Assembly: GCF_902774605.1 (NCBI RefSeq)
Contig: NZ_CACYJE010000003.1
Location: 1-64,000, forward strand
Direction: 5' to 3'
From: an uncultured Methanobrevibacter sp.
Lineage (GTDB): Archaea; Methanobacteriota; Methanobacteria; Methanobacteriales; Methanobacteriaceae
Length of the DNA stretch: 64,000 nt
Numbering within the stretch: position 1 is the stretch's first letter; each line of letters begins with the position of its first letter. Positions 47,701 to 56,826 of the stretch are shown here, piece after piece. The notes under the pieces are model-generated. The model was not told the DNA's origin, did no database searches, and saw only the letters and a program-made list of their open reading frames with translations. The position numbers and the translations under genes are program-made.

Positions 47701-50700
47701 TTTACTTTCACCCGGATTGTAGTAATAAATAGCGGAACCTATTTTTGCACGATTATATGTGAAATTGGAACTGTCAACAGTACCTTTGGCGGCGAAATAT
47801 ATTGCACCACCATAATAATTGGCGGAGTTATTAGTAAAAGTGGAATTAACCACATTACCTGTGCCTGCAAATCTTATAGCTCCTCCACCATTATAACTAT
47901 ACAGAGCATTATTTGTGAAATTACAATGGTAAACCTCACCTACTGATGAAGTGCCGCTAAAGCAGATTGCTCCACTACCATATGACCCCGGTGTGGAAAT
48001 CTCAGCAGTAGCACTGTTGTTTACAAAGCTGCTGTAATACACCTTACCATCAGACAGGAATAGTATTACTCCGGAAGCGTCCCTTCTGTTGGATTTTGAA
48101 CTGCAATTAGTAAATGTACAGTTTGTTACAGTACCGGTTGATGCAAACATGACCGCTCCAGCAGCCCATAAAGAGGTATCCCCCATCACAAAGCTATTGT
48201 TGAAATTACAATTGGACAATGTACCTTTAGATGCAAATGATATTGTTCCCGCACTGTACTCGGAACTCCTCGCATAATTATTTGTGAAATTACAATATTC
48301 AACCCTACCATCAGAGACGAATCTTATTGCTCCTGCTGTGTAAGCACCTCCGTTAGCAGTGTTGTTTATAAAATTACAATATAATACGTTTCCAGAAGAT
48401 AATGAAATGGCTCCCCCTGTCATACGGGCATGATTATTGTCAAAACTGGAATTGGTCACCACACAGGCAGAACCGGAAACGGCTCCTCCATAATACCCTA
48501 CACGGTTATTTATGAACTTACAATTTTCAACAATTGCACTTGCCCCGGAGTTAATATAAATTCCAGCACCTCCACCATCTTTTGCAGCATTATTTATGAA
48601 AATACTGTTTGAAACCTCACCAACAGAGGCATGGAAGTATACTGCTCCACCATTCCCCTCCTTTACACTGTTATTTGTGAAATTTGAATTGTCAACAATT
48701 CCTGAACGAATAAAGACTACAGCACCCCCGTGCCCATCTGCAAAATTATCAGTGAAATTACAATATTCAACCAATCCAGAACTTCCAGCCCCATTACTCC
48801 TAAAGAATACTGCCCCACCACCAGGAGTTAATGTTATGCCAAATCGAGAGTTATTAACAAAATTGGAATTTGAAACTGAACCTCCATTATAGAAATAAAC
48901 TGCTCCTCCACCACAAAAATTAGTATATGATGAATAAGCAGTATTATTTTTAAAATTACAGTCATTTATAGTTCCATCACCCAATATACATATTGCTCCG
49001 CCGCCAAAATCATTATAACGAGCATAATTATTGGTAAAATTACAATTATCCACCATAGCAGTTGCTCCATTAGCTGCGCATCTGAAAAAGATTGCACCCC
49101 CTCCAGTGTTTTGGCCGGCATTTAATTTAGAGTTATTGATGAAATTAGAACTGGAAACTGTCCCGCCGTAATTGAAGTGGATAGCTCCACCCCCATTTAA
49201 ATTCATATTCCCTATTGCAGTATTATTTATGAAATTACAATTTTCCACAGTACTTGTATCAGTGAATCTTATTGCTCCACCGAATGCTGCGGAGTTATTT
49301 GTAAAGTTACAATCGCCAACAGCACCCTTGGATGATGTATATATAGCCCCACCGCTTAAGAAATTACAATACTGAATGTTACCTGTGCTTGAACTAATTG
49401 CACCACCGTTTCCATTGGTTGCAACGTTATCTGTAAAATTACAGTACATGACTGTAACGGAACTCATTAAAATAGCTCCACCATTTCCAATATCTGCAGT
49501 GTTTTTTGTAAAATCACAATATGCAATTTCACCTGATTTTAAAAATACAGCACCTCCACCATATCTTGTGTTTTTTACAGTATTGTTTGTAAAGTTACAA
49601 TATCCAATAGTGCTTGACTCGGAATATATTGCGCCACCAGCAGCTTCGGAAGATCCAACACTGCTGTTTATAAAATTACAATATTCAATAGTGCCGGATC
49701 TAGAATAAATTGAACCTCCATTTATATATGCATTGTTGTTTGTGAAGTTACAGTTGATAATTGTTTCACCCGGACTGTTGACATATATTGCACCTCCAGA
49801 ACTGGTTAGAGCAGTGTTATTGAAGAAAATACAATTTTCAACTGTGCCAAAATTGTTAATAAATATTGCACCCCCTAGACGGGCAGAATTATTTGTAAAA
49901 TTACAATCAGATATTGTACCTCTGTTGGTTGATACAGCACCACCCCTTAAGCCTATAGAATTATTAATAAAAAGACAATTGAATACGATTCCTGAGTTAA
50001 TGTGGAGAGCTCCGCCACTTCCAAATGTTGCAGTGTTGTTGGTGAAATTACAGTTCAAAACACTTCCCTCTTGGGAAATAGATACTGCACCTGGAGCGAT
50101 ACTATCTGTACTCCTAGCACGATTACCCGCAATATTACAGTTTTCAACAATACCATCATAAAGTAAAAAAGCAGAAGCAGATTTAGCAGTATTGTCTATA
50201 AAATTACAGTTTAATATATTAGAATTTCCCTGAATCCTAAAAGCTCCACCAGAAGCACCGGCATTATTTTTTGTGAAATTACAATATGATAAGTGAAGTG
50301 AAGAACCGCAATAGATGGCACCACCACTATTACTGTTTCCACAAGTGTTATTTACAAAGGTAGAATTAAATATGCTTCCCCCAACGCCATAATAAGATAC
50401 TGCACCGCCAGTACCGTTTGCGGAATTGTTATTGAACTTACAGTTAACAATTTTACTAACTCCTGTAAAAAAGTAAATGGCACCTCCATGTCCACTAGCA
50501 GTGTTATTATTGAATGTGCAGTTTTCAACTATATTTGTAAATGAGCCGGCCTGGCCAAAGTAAATAGCACCACCCCAAGCTTTTGAAGTATTATTAGTAA
50601 AAATACAATTTGATACGGTGCCTCTGGAAATAGTAAGTCCACCACCAAATGAACCTGCAGAATTATTAGTAAAGTTACAGTTTACCACATTTCCTAATTT

Positions 50701-51660
50701 CTCAATTGTAACTATACCTGCCCCCTCACAATTTATAAAACTAGAATTTTCAATATGGGCATTGCCGCCAACAACAAGAGAGGTATTTCTTAAAGTAGAA
50801 TTGTATAACTCAAAGTCATATGCAAATCTCAATCCTCGGTTACCGGTGTTATCGGTAAAATTAGAATTGGAAATGATACCGGAAGATTGGGAATAAATTG
50901 CTCCAGCAACACCTGTTAGAGCACGATTGTCTATAAACTTACAATTATCAACTATTACATATGAGGAATAAATAGCTCCACCATTCCATCCTGCCACATT
51001 GTCTGTGAAATTAGAATTCAGCAAATTTAAATTATTGGTCCATCTAATGGCACCACCATTGCCTGCATAATTATCGGTAAAACTGCAATTTTCAACAGTG
51101 CCAAACTTTGAATAAACGGCACCCCCGGTTATGTTTGCATAATTGTCAATAAACTGGGAGTTTATCAGATTTAAGGTGCCAGAACATAAAATAGCTCCCC
51201 CATCACCATTGGAATGATATCCGTTCTTAATGATTATGTTCTTAAGGGTTAAAGTATACCCATTGTCTATTTTAAATATTCTTCCCTGTTTGCTTGCATC
51301 GATATAATTGCCCTTTCCATCGATTTCAAGGTTTTTAGAAATAGTAATGCCGTCACCACTGCTTGCAGTAAAGGTGTAATTTTTGTTTAGCTCAAGAGTT
51401 GCTGCAGCATTGTTTATTTCAGTCTCTAAATCAGAAACATCCCCATCTGCAGTTAAAGTTTCCTGATTTTCATCAGTGCCAAGAATTTCATCATCTAACT
51501 TCATCGTTGACGATTCATCAACTTCACTGACAATTTCTTGATCAACTGTAGCTAATGTTTCGTTATCATCAAATGCATTAACTGAATTGATTGAAACGAA
51601 CAGAAGCAATAATATTGATAAGATCGTCAGAATTTTTATATTTACTTTAATAATAGCCAT
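41743..51660 (-). CDS. Giant adhesin-like surface protein, 3305 residues
   Basis: Signal peptide at residues 1-29 (ILTILSILLLLFVSINSVNA). Residues about 60-1330 form a right-handed beta helix with dozens of short repeats of the NCNFTNN...GGAI type. Residues about 1370-3030 hold Ig-like domains (Asn-rich, NNVTITVKV), including three long units of about 357 residues. About 3040-3125 is a further Ig-like domain (PVSKANVKISVNGKTYNR), and the last 180 residues are very rich in Lys with two repeats (KTYKVK...). The basic tail may bind the anionic pseudomurein wall; no sortase or membrane anchor is seen. GGATGA precedes the ATG. Role in host or microbe contact is inferred. Confidence 0.85.
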   Translation of the reverse strand: MAIIKVNIKILTILSILLLLFVSINSVNAFDDNETLATVDQEIVSEVDESSTMKLDDEILGTDENQETLTADGDVSDLETEINNAAATLELNKNYTFTASSGDGITISKNLEIDGKGNYIDASKQGRIFKIDNGYTLTLKNIIIKNGYHSNGDGGAILCSGTLNLINSQFIDNYANITGGAVYSKFGTVENCSFTDNYAGNGGAIRWTNNLNLLNSNFTDNVAGWNGGAIYSSYVIVDNCKFIDNRALTGVAGAIYSQSSGIISNSNFTDNTGNRGLRFAYDFELYNSTLRNTSLVVGGNAHIENSSFINCEGAGIVTIEKLGNVVNCNFTNNSAGSFGGGLTISRGTVSNCIFTNNTSKAWGGAIYFGQAGSFTNIVENCTFNNNTASGHGGAIYFFTGVSKIVNCKFNNNSANGTGGAVSYYGVGGSIFNSTFVNNTCGNSNSGGAIYCGSSLHLSYCNFTKNNAGASGGAFRIQGNSNILNCNFIDNTAKSASAFLLYDGIVENCNIAGNRARSTDSIAPGAVSISQEGSVLNCNFTNNTATFGSGGALHINSGIVFNCLFINNSIGLRGGAVSTNRGTISDCNFTNNSARLGGAIFINNFGTVENCIFFNNTALTSSGGAIYVNSPGETIINCNFTNNNAYINGGSIYSRSGTIEYCNFINSSVGSSEAAGGAIYSESSTIGYCNFTNNTVKNTRYGGGAVFLKSGEIAYCDFTKNTADIGNGGAILMSSVTVMYCNFTDNVATNGNGGAISSSTGNIQYCNFLSGGAIYTSSKGAVGDCNFTNNSAAFGGAIRFTDTSTVENCNFINNTAIGNMNLNGGGAIHFNYGGTVSSSNFINNSKLNAGQNTGGGAIFFRCAANGATAMVDNCNFTNNYARYNDFGGGAICILGDGTINDCNFKNNTAYSSYTNFCGGGAVYFYNGGSVSNSNFVNNSRFGITLTPGGGAVFFRSNGAGSSGLVEYCNFTDNFADGHGGAVVFIRSGIVDNSNFTNNSVKEGNGGAVYFHASVGEVSNSIFINNAAKDGGGAGIYINSGASAIVENCKFINNRVGYYGGAVSGSACVVTNSSFDNNHARMTGGAISLSSGNVLYCNFINNTANGGAYTAGAIRFVSDGRVEYCNFTNNYARSSEYSAGTISFASKGTLSNCNFNNSFVMGDTSLWAAGAVMFASTGTVTNCTFTNCSSKSNRRDASGVILFLSDGKVYYSSFVNNSATAEISTPGSYGSGAICFSGTSSVGEVYHCNFTNNALYSYNGGGAIRFAGTGNVVNSTFTNNSANYYGGAIYFAAKGTVDSSNFTYNRAKIGSAIYYYNPGESKITNTVLLKNKADAKSFSIEQSANVFTITFSGNDNHLNAIYTRNDEALEFENVTYWGAKGISNTGSNVLAANSNESGQNITVSISHDDISMVDGVFVTDENGQIVLTMHSAGIFKINVRHDDDEYYTGAVKQETLEILGYETTTKLTVEKTAIGIKLIAKVDAKVNPARGNVTFFLTDSEGRLVYSRIVDLTNGVAECNVNHLRAGIYNITAIYNGNRTNWPSKDSLIYSYKYDPIIVIETDSIKQGQVEIINVTLNGNKPDLINATLTKDGLIQTYTIKKGQLVLDNLETGVYTIIVSYDGDDEYEASSNSSTFHVVKNKDYVINITSIVTTNSVVNITAVSDFNNSELGGRFEFLLPNNQVIRPFLSGDNKTWWFMYYLGGEGSYDIKGQYMGFNQVTINNGTVTIKAINNTYEIKLNVTVRSYASNTTIKVTVPSELKDNVKLTIDGISYTINIVDNGTGVLNISTLSAGNHYIQATSGNEFYATKTNSTMIIVPKATPDIIVDAPATVAPGNNATITVSVLNVTEGYVAILINGQETTLAVGNDGKATLNITDVQPGIYNISAKFFGNDNYTQAQTKENATVNVSVFDASISVINVTVSDNNNVTITVKVNKLDATGTVNITLPNGNNVTVKVIDGIAVVNLGILQKSNENYTLPVHYSGDRKYSGNTTTANFKVGKLSNATVVIVINPGKYGENTTITVIIPDDADGNVTVSVDGADITPVVKNTDGTYTVNVTTTLGSHEVIARLVNDTKYEDATNTTFFIGEANTDYIIGLEVVVRPHGENTTITVTVPSELKDNVTLTIDDDEYEIIINEKGTGILNVSTLSAGNHVVSVTSGNLNYASKTNMTWITVPKATHSIVIHAPETIAPGSDIDIRVSVADDAVGYVNILINGEDNIVAIKNDGNATFTILNIQPGQYNISAKYLGNDNYLEVEAQENKTLNVPLFDASVNVISVDIGDNNNVTITVKIDKDDATGKVNVTLINGETITADVVNGQAVINLGILKQNNDNYTLPVHYSGDDKYSHNSTLTNFKVGKLNNATVIIHIHPGHVSEYTTITVIVPDDADGNVTISVDGQNITPVIKNPDGSFTAEVMTNFGIHEVVAKLVNDTGYDDTVNTSSFTGRDVIDHVVEITVIPRQYGENTTIIVDVLPELKDNVNLTIDGVKYSISINEHGSGVLNISTLAAGNHLLEVSAGNYKYVTKINYTSFKIDKANPTIGIVVEGSVPGENVTITVETDLKATGKVVITVDGVDHVVDVIAGKATCAVVNAQPGKHNVSARYLGDNNYTSSDSFKSEFTIPVFNTSINVLQVIVDKNNNVTVVVGVNYTDADGTVNITLPNGENVTADVAGGVANINLGVLPKANYALDVTYSGNAKYAGNATVAKFSIGKLNNLTANITIIAGKYGQNTSIAVTVSDDFNGNVTISIDDVEYLGVKVGKDIYAINVTTTVGRHNVTAILLNDTKYNDVTLNDSFIGLPIDDYDINVTIANDTVEIKVPSQLKDNVTVMIDDIKRDVIFNDDGTGILDIYDLPTGTHQITVSTGNENYTAKTYHASFIKEYKNPDYNDASVIIDLDNRTLNIILDKNATGNVTITIDNGTYTANIADGVATFDLSNLTSGEYPLRVEYSGDSNNYPISVNTTITIPKLDTPMKITVDNNIVVTVPANATGNITIYANGVVLTSQIKDGNATFASGLTGTIVAVYNGDANYLANNTIFTIPKPVVTYRIIANNFVMFYLDGSYYTVRVVDSNNNPVSKANVKISVNGKTYNRVTNAKGYASLKIRLKPKTYKVTSEFNGIKVSKKIKIKHAVWAKKTTKIKKSAKKATIKILVSGPKKKTLSKNVKFKYKGKRKVKVNFGIEMKKQKVKVRFKGKTYKVKVKSNGKGTLKLKKKTAKKLKKGKNYKTKVKFKGSKIYSKVKVKVKFLKKTYKVKTNKFGVGKFKINKKAMKKLKKNKKFKKGKKVKYTIAYKNDKIKRYIKAKK
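43010..46465 (-). repeat. Tandem Ig-like supermodules in the adhesin, period about 1.07 kb
   Basis: Equivalent points recur at about 46460, 45390, 44315 and 43250 (ELKDNV...LTID text) and at 45930, 44855 and 43790 (FDAS/FNTS...NNNVT text). So there are three full units of about 357 residues plus a partial fourth. Units have diverged at DNA level, which suggests duplication that is not recent. Confidence 0.7.
47690..51480 (-). repeat. Short beta-helix repeats in the adhesin
   Basis: About 25-30 residue coils repeat across 1.27 kb of residues, each with a core of the NCNFTNN-A-x-x-x-GGAI kind. On the plus strand the DNA shows a frequent short word like GTAAAATTACAAT about every 75-85 bases. 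These are suited to slippage or recombination. Confidence 0.65.
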
Positions 51661-51781
51661 AGTATTTCATCCTATAAAAGTTTATTAATAATTTGAAAAT
51701 CATGAAAAATTTTAAAATATTTATCAAAAAATAGTCTTAAAATTATTGAAATATCACAAATCTTATTGTTTATGAAAGATA

Positions 51782-51805
51782 TAACATATGCAATATTATA
51801 TGTTA
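51782..51805. promoter_or_regulatory. Palindrome at the adhesin transcription start
   Basis: TAACATAT / ATATGTTA, perfect 8-base arms with an 8-base centre, about 20-45 bases downstream of the TATA box. A protein here would block transcription, so a repressor site is likely. AT content makes chance possible. Confidence 0.4.
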
Positions 51806-52000
51806 CATATATTACATAACACCATATATAAATGTTTCTTTAAAACAAGAAACTTTCATAAAAATAATCAGATTTATAAAAAATTATAGAAATTATATAC
51901 ATTACTATAAATTTTTAAAAAAAATGGAAAATATCAAAAAAATTACGCAAAAATAGAAAATTAATTAATTTATTGTTAACTTTGAATGATATCTTCCCAT

Positions 52001-52037
52001 TGAACCACTCCGGCTTAAAGAAGCCGGAGAATTCTTG
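52001..52037 (+). mobile_element. Solo IS200/IS605-like end hairpin (possible TnpB element remnant)
   Basis: CTCCGGCTT-AAAG-AAGCCGGAG (52008-52029), preceded by TGAACCA and followed by AATTCTTG. This GC-rich 9-bp hairpin in AT-rich DNA resembles the end structure found downstream of tnpB genes of IS200/IS605 elements. No tnpA or tnpB is nearby. It would be a solo end or a non-autonomous element. Confidence 0.45.
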
Positions 52038-52138
52038 CACAATAATGTTAAAATAATTCAATACCTACCTTACAAAACAAACAAAAAAAATATTCAAAAT
52101 GATGGAAATTTAAATAAGAAAAATAAAAAAAATGAAAA

Positions 52139-52606
52139 TTAAATTTTTTCTTTCTTAATGACCTTAATGTCACTTATTCTGGTGTCAGGGTATTGGCCAT
52201 CCTCATCCTTTTCAACAGCCTTTACCATATCCCATACTGTTAAAAGCGCAACGCTCACACCAGTGATTGCTTCCATTTCCACACCAGTCTTGCCTAAAGT
52301 GTTCACTGCACATTTTGCGATGATTTCATCATCCTTGACCTCAAAGTCAAGCTCGATTCCGGTCAATGCCAACGGGTGACATAACGGAATTATTGAAGAG
52401 GTATTTTTAACGGCCTGTATGCCGGCAATCTGGGCTGTGGTGAGTACATTGCCTTTCTTGATTTCCTCATTCTGTATCAGTTCGATGGTATGCTTGTCCA
52501 GGAATATGCTTCCTTGAGCAATAGCCCTTCTTTTCTGGTCAGGCTTGTTTCCTACTTCAACCATGTGTACTCCGCTGTCTGTTAAGTGTGTGAATTCTTC
52601 TGCCAT
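52139..52606 (-). CDS. moaC: Cyclic pyranopterin monophosphate synthase
   Basis: Second enzyme of molybdopterin synthesis; converts 3',8-cyclo-GTP to cPMP. The 155 residues hold KKGNVLTTAQIAGIQAVKNT, the active-site IPLCHPLALTGIELDF and GVEMEAITGVSVALLTVWDM. It works after MoaA (7348), though it lies 44 kb away. It is last in an operon with srp54 and pus10, 4 bases after pus10. Confidence 0.96.
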   Translation of the reverse strand: MAEEFTHLTDSGVHMVEVGNKPDQKRRAIAQGSIFLDKHTIELIQNEEIKKGNVLTTAQIAGIQAVKNTSSIIPLCHPLALTGIELDFEVKDDEIIAKCAVNTLGKTGVEMEAITGVSVALLTVWDMVKAVEKDEDGQYPDTRISDIKVIKKEKI

Positions 52607-52610
52607 ATTA

Positions 52611-53819
52611 TCATTTCTCGCTTACTTCCAATACATCCAATTGTTCGCATATTGCCTTGACACCAAGTATATCGCTCACGTTGGGCTGGCTTCTTCCCTC
52701 GTCGCCTGAAATCAATTCCTTGATGTAGAGTCCCCCTTCGGTTTTTATCTTCATGTTGAAGGTGGTCTCGTCAATGATTTCATATGATAGGTCAAGAACG
52801 TGCTTTACGCGAACCATATCTGTTCTTCTTCTTAAAACCCTTAATGGGGTTTGCTGGTTGATTTCATTCAATTCAAGTAATTCCTCAAGCTTACCTGCAT
52901 CATATGCCTCTTCGCATTTCACGATTGCATTGTAAACCTTATATGCGTCAGGTGAGGATTGCTTTATCTCCGCCTTTCTTGGCCTTTCGCATAGGTGAAG
53001 GTTGTGGTAAGCGGTCTTGCCCTCATTGATTTTATTGATTTCAGCTTCCATTTTAGCCAAATCAAGGTTTCTTATCTTCGGCTCCTTTATTTCGAGGACG
53101 AATTGCCTTCCTGAGCCAAGCATTAGCACGTCAATGTCTTCCCTACCTGCCCCGTGGAATTTGGCTTCCTTGCCGTGAGTTACTTTAAGGAAGTGCTCGG
53201 ATATTAGTTCCTCGACAGATTCAGGGTATTGCTTGCCTGTGAAGTTGCATTCCTCACATCCTCTTCCCTTGCATTTGGTGCATGGCCATTTTGTCTGCGG
53301 GATTCCGCGCTTGTACTTATTGTATTTTCCCTCAATGTATAATGGGTTGATTTGTATTCTCACCTTCGGCTCGCCGGTGAGGTCGATGTTGAACACGATG
53401 TCCTGCCTTTCGAATTCCGCATCCTTGTCGAATCTTTCCCAGATTCCAAGTCCGATTAATCTGTTGACTTCCTTTTTAAGTGTTTCCACACCGAGATTGA
53501 ATTTTTCAGATAGCTCCTCATCCCTATTTTGAATGTCCTTTGGAATCTGTGAGCCGACCAGGAAAGTGTTGAATTCAACGCCCAGCTGGCTTATCTTGGC
53601 ATCAATCTTATCATAGAGCGTGTCATCGAGCTTGTCGAATATATTATCACATATTACACAGTCGACATCATTCAAATCAATGTTAAGCTCATCGCAGACC
53701 TTATCTGCCCTTTCGATGTTGTTTGTGCCCTCGATTGTTTTTGAAAGTTTCCTGCCGAGGCAGTGCTTGCATATTCTGCCGTCACATTCGTCAATTATCT
53801 GTTTAGCTAGTTCGTACAT
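52611..53819 (-). CDS. pus10: tRNA pseudouridine synthase Pus10
   Basis: Makes pseudouridine 54 and 55 in the T-loop of archaeal tRNAs. The N-terminal zinc part has CDGRICKHCLGRKLS and CVICDNIF. A THUMP-like domain follows, and PCTKCKGRGCEECNFTG is a second Cys4. The catalytic domain has GAGREDIDVLMLGSGRQFVLE with the Asp, near residue 221. 402 residues. It follows srp54 by one base. Confidence 0.93.
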   Translation of the reverse strand: MYELAKQIIDECDGRICKHCLGRKLSKTIEGTNNIERADKVCDELNIDLNDVDCVICDNIFDKLDDTLYDKIDAKISQLGVEFNTFLVGSQIPKDIQNRDEELSEKFNLGVETLKKEVNRLIGLGIWERFDKDAEFERQDIVFNIDLTGEPKVRIQINPLYIEGKYNKYKRGIPQTKWPCTKCKGRGCEECNFTGKQYPESVEELISEHFLKVTHGKEAKFHGAGREDIDVLMLGSGRQFVLEIKEPKIRNLDLAKMEAEINKINEGKTAYHNLHLCERPRKAEIKQSSPDAYKVYNAIVKCEEAYDAGKLEELLELNEINQQTPLRVLRRRTDMVRVKHVLDLSYEIIDETTFNMKIKTEGGLYIKELISGDEGRSQPNVSDILGVKAICEQLDVLEVSEK

Positions 53820-53820
53820 G

Positions 53821-55164
53821 TTATCTGTTCATGAATTGACCCATCATACGGTTCATGGCTCCTCCGCCCAGGCGGCCGCCACGTTTTCCCAATCCTTTCA
53901 TGGTCTTTTTGGTATTGTTATAGTATTTCAACAGCTCCCTGACTTCACTCTCATCCACACCAGAACCGCGTGCGATTCTCTGGATACGTGACTGCTTGAT
54001 GATTTTAGGGTTTAGCATTTCCTCATCGGTCATTGATGACATCATTATCTTATATGAGTCAATCTTGTCCTCGGTCATCTTTGAGGCTTCCTTGGTAATC
54101 TTGTTTCCCATTCCGGGAATCATGTTGAGCACCTGCTGCATCGGACCCATCTTGTTCATCATCTCGAACTGGTTCTTCATGTCCATCAGGGTGAACTTTC
54201 CGGTTAGCATGTTGTTCATTGTCTTTTCGGCAATGTCCTCGTCAATGTTCTCCTCAGCCTTCTCGATGAGGGACTTGATGTCGCCCATTCCAAGGAGTCT
54301 TGAGATGAACCTTTCAGGGTCGAAGAGCTCGAAGTCATCCACCCTTTCACCGGTACCGATGAACTTGATTGGCGCGCCGGTTTCCGCCACTGCAGACATT
54401 GCGCCCCCACCTTTGGCTGAACCGTCGAGCTTTGTGATTATGATTGAACCGATGTCGGTAGCCTGGGAGAATGCCTTTGCCTGCTCGCCGGCCTGCTGGC
54501 CGATGGTACCGTCGATTACAAGTATTGCCTCGTTAGGGTTGATGATATTGTCCAGCTCATCCATCTCTGCGATGAGGTCTGATTCCTCCTTGTGCCTTCC
54601 GGCGGTATCGAATATGATGACCTTACGGTTCTTGAACTCCTGAAGACCCTTGGCGGCCAGGTCGAGGGCGTCCTTGTTGTTCGGATCCCCATACAACGGC
54701 ACATCCATTTCCTCTGTCAGCTGCCTTAGCTGCTCATATGCTGCAGGCCTCCATGTGTCTGTACATACCACCGCAGGGTTGAAACCCTTTTTCTGAAGGT
54801 ATCTGCATAACTTGCCGATGGTTGTGGTTTTACCTGAACCCTGAAGCCCTAGGAAAAGTATCTTGTAGGGCCTTTCGTTGATGTCAAGGCCTGCGGCCTC
54901 GCTGCCCAACAGGTTTACCATCTCTTCATAAATGATTGTTATAACATGCTCCCTTGGAGTGATTCCCTTTGGAGGTTCCTCTTCAAGAGCACGGTTTTCT
55001 ATTTTCTTTGATAAATCCAATACTAATTTGATGTTAACGTCTGATTGAATTAATGCACGCTGAATGTCCTTCACTACTTCCTTGATTGTTTTCTTGTCGA
55101 TAACGGACATTCCCACTAATTTTTTCATCGTATTAGTAAGGTTTTCTCCTAAATTTCCGAGCAT
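53821..55164 (-). CDS. srp54: Signal recognition particle 54 kDa protein
   Basis: GTPase of the signal recognition particle; directs ribosomes with membrane or secreted proteins to SecY. The N domain begins [18 protein letters not shown]. The G domain has [26 protein letters not shown] and [11 protein letters not shown]. The Met-rich M domain is at the end (MTGKFTLMD to [11 protein letters not shown]). Start ATG 55164 after GTGAT; an upstream GTG is rejected. First gene of srp54-pus10-moaC. Confidence 0.96.
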   Translation of the reverse strand: MLGNLGENLTNTMKKLVGMSVIDKKTIKEVVKDIQRALIQSDVNIKLVLDLSKKIENRALEEEPPKGITPREHVITIIYEEMVNLLGSEAAGLDINERPYKILFLGLQGSGKTTTIGKLCRYLQKKGFNPAVVCTDTWRPAAYEQLRQLTEEMDVPLYGDPNNKDALDLAAKGLQEFKNRKVIIFDTAGRHKEESDLIAEMDELDNIINPNEAILVIDGTIGQQAGEQAKAFSQATDIGSIIITKLDGSAKGGGAMSAVAETGAPIKFIGTGERVDDFELFDPERFISRLLGMGDIKSLIEKAEENIDEDIAEKTMNNMLTGKFTLMDMKNQFEMMNKMGPMQQVLNMIPGMGNKITKEASKMTEDKIDSYKIMMSSMTDEEMLNPKIIKQSRIQRIARGSGVDESEVRELLKYYNNTKKTMKGLGKRGGRLGGGAMNRMMGQFMNR

Positions 55165-55249
55165 AATAATCACTTGTAATAATAATTTATAAATTATATT
55201 AGAATATATTTATATTTATATAAGTTTTAATAATTTTCGTGTGATTACC

Positions 55250-55819
55250 ATGTTAGAAGAAGTAATAAAATCATTAGAAGCATCCCCAATCGTTAAGAAA
55301 GGAGACTACAACTACTTTGTAAACCCAATAAGTGATGGCGTTCCGGCAATGGACCCTATAATGCTTAGGGAATTATCCCTTGCAGTTCACAAGTATGCTA
55401 ATTTAGACATTGACAAGATTGTGGCCGTTGAAGCAATGGGAATACATCTTGCAACCGCACTGTCACTTGCAACCGACATTCCATTCGTAGTGATCCGTAA
55501 AAGGCAATACGGACTTCCAGGCGAGAAGGAAGTTTATCAGAAAACCGGCTACGGCTCATCAAACCTTTACGTCAACGACCTGCATGAAGGCGAAAAGATC
55601 CTGCTCATAGATGACGTTGTGAGTACCGGAGGAACACTGGTTGCCTTAATCAGGACACTTGAGGATATGGGCCTTGACTTGAAGTCCGTGGTGGCAATCA
55701 TCGACAAGGGCAAGGGAAAGGAAATAGTCAAAAAGGAAACCGGCATAGACGTGCTGTCCATCGTGAAGCTTGACGTCATTGACGGCAAGGTAGTTATCGA
55801 AAGCACAATTGAAGATTAA
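55250..55819 (+). CDS. hpt: Purine phosphoribosyltransferase (Hpt-type)
   Basis: Salvage enzyme of the archaeal hypoxanthine/adenine group. The PRPP-binding loop is [17 protein letters not shown], and [23 protein letters not shown] precedes it. 189 residues. Base specificity (hypoxanthine, guanine or adenine) cannot be read. ATG 55250 after GTGAT. It is 2 bases ahead of dph2 and divergent from srp54. Confidence 0.83.
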   Translation: MLEEVIKSLEASPIVKKGDYNYFVNPISDGVPAMDPIMLRELSLAVHKYANLDIDKIVAVEAMGIHLATALSLATDIPFVVIRKRQYGLPGEKEVYQKTGYGSSNLYVNDLHEGEKILLIDDVVSTGGTLVALIRTLEDMGLDLKSVVAIIDKGKGKEIVKKETGIDVLSIVKLDVIDGKVVIESTIED

Positions 55820-55821
55820 TC

Positions 55822-56826
55822 ATGTCAATGTATGATATGGATGTCGATAAGGTAATCCGCAAGATTAACTCAATCGATGCAAAGACCGTTGGCCTGCAGT
55901 TTCCCGAAGGGTTGAAGATGCAGGCGACAAAGATTGCCCGCATCATCGAAGAGGAAACCGATGCGATCGTCATAATATCAGGCGACCCATGCTTCGGGGC
56001 GTGCGATGTTGGTGACTGGAAGATGAAGGGTTCAGTTGACCTCATCGTTCATTACGGCCACACCCCACTTCCGCTGAAGTATGAGATTCCTACACTCTTC
56101 ATCGAGGCCTACTCAAAGATTGACATCAAAAAGGACCTTAAGAAAAGCCTTGAATACTTAAAACCATACTCAAGAATAGGATTGGTGACTACAACACAGC
56201 ACCTGCATCTTTTAAGTGAAACAAGGGATTTTCTTGAGGACAACGGCAAGGAGGTTATCCTCGGCTCCTCCCCTTCAACACGGAAGGGCCAGGTATTGGG
56301 ATGCAACTTCTCATCCATCAAGGACCTTGAGGTTGACGTGATACTCTTTATCGGAAACGGCAACTTCCACCCATTGGGGATAAAGCTGTTCTCAAACGTG
56401 CCGGTTCTGGCATTGGATCCGTACAATTCTGAAATCAGAAGCATGGACGAGTTTGCCGACAGGATATTGAGGATTCGCTTTGCAAGAATAACCAAGGCCC
56501 GTTCAGCCAAAAAATGGGGAATACTCGTTTCTTCCAAGGAAGGACAGTACCGCATGGCATTGGCAAAGGAAATCAAGAAAACACTGGAGGATGCAAAGAT
56601 GGAGGCCTACATCATCCTCGTTGATAACGTGTCCCCTGATGCACTGCTGCCGTACATGGATTTGGAGGCATTTGTGGTTAGCGCATGTCCAAGGATAGCT
56701 GTTGACGATTCGCAAATGTACAAGAAGCCACTCCTGACACCGCAGGAATTGGAGATTGTCTTGAACAAGCGTGAATGGGAGAATTATCAGTTGGATGAGA
56801 TATTATTCCATGAACGCTACCAATAA
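55822..56826 (+). CDS. dph2: 2-(3-amino-3-carboxypropyl)histidine synthase (diphthamide)
   Basis: Non-classical radical SAM enzyme for the first step of diphthamide on elongation factor 2. The three cluster Cys are in [16 protein letters not shown] and [10 protein letters not shown]. 334 residues. It forms a tight pair with the phosphoribosyltransferase. No riboswitch or terminator is seen behind it. Confidence 0.93.
   Translation: MSMYDMDVDKVIRKINSIDAKTVGLQFPEGLKMQATKIARIIEEETDAIVIISGDPCFGACDVGDWKMKGSVDLIVHYGHTPLPLKYEIPTLFIEAYSKIDIKKDLKKSLEYLKPYSRIGLVTTTQHLHLLSETRDFLEDNGKEVILGSSPSTRKGQVLGCNFSSIKDLEVDVILFIGNGNFHPLGIKLFSNVPVLALDPYNSEIRSMDEFADRILRIRFARITKARSAKKWGILVSSKEGQYRMALAKEIKKTLEDAKMEAYIILVDNVSPDALLPYMDLEAFVVSACPRIAVDDSQMYKKPLLTPQELEIVLNKREWENYQLDEILFHERYQ

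Larger units (their letters stand above)
51661..52138. promoter_or_regulatory. Promoter region of the adhesin and gap to moaC
   Basis: 478 bases, very AT-rich. A TATA box for the adhesin reads TTTATATATGG on the minus strand near 51833-51823. TAACATAT / ATATGTTA (51782-51805) and more TGTTA/TAACA copies up to 51820 cover the expected start site. An IS605-like hairpin is at 52008-52029. No gene is visible here. Confidence 0.5.

Noticed and set aside
42074-50896. Long plus-strand frames opposite the adhesin gene
   Set aside because: Antisense shadows of a repeat-rich gene. They share its repeats and lack start signals.
47690-51480. CRISPR array in the repetitive region
   Set aside because: Repeats are imperfect, differ in length, and translate to protein coils without unique spacers.
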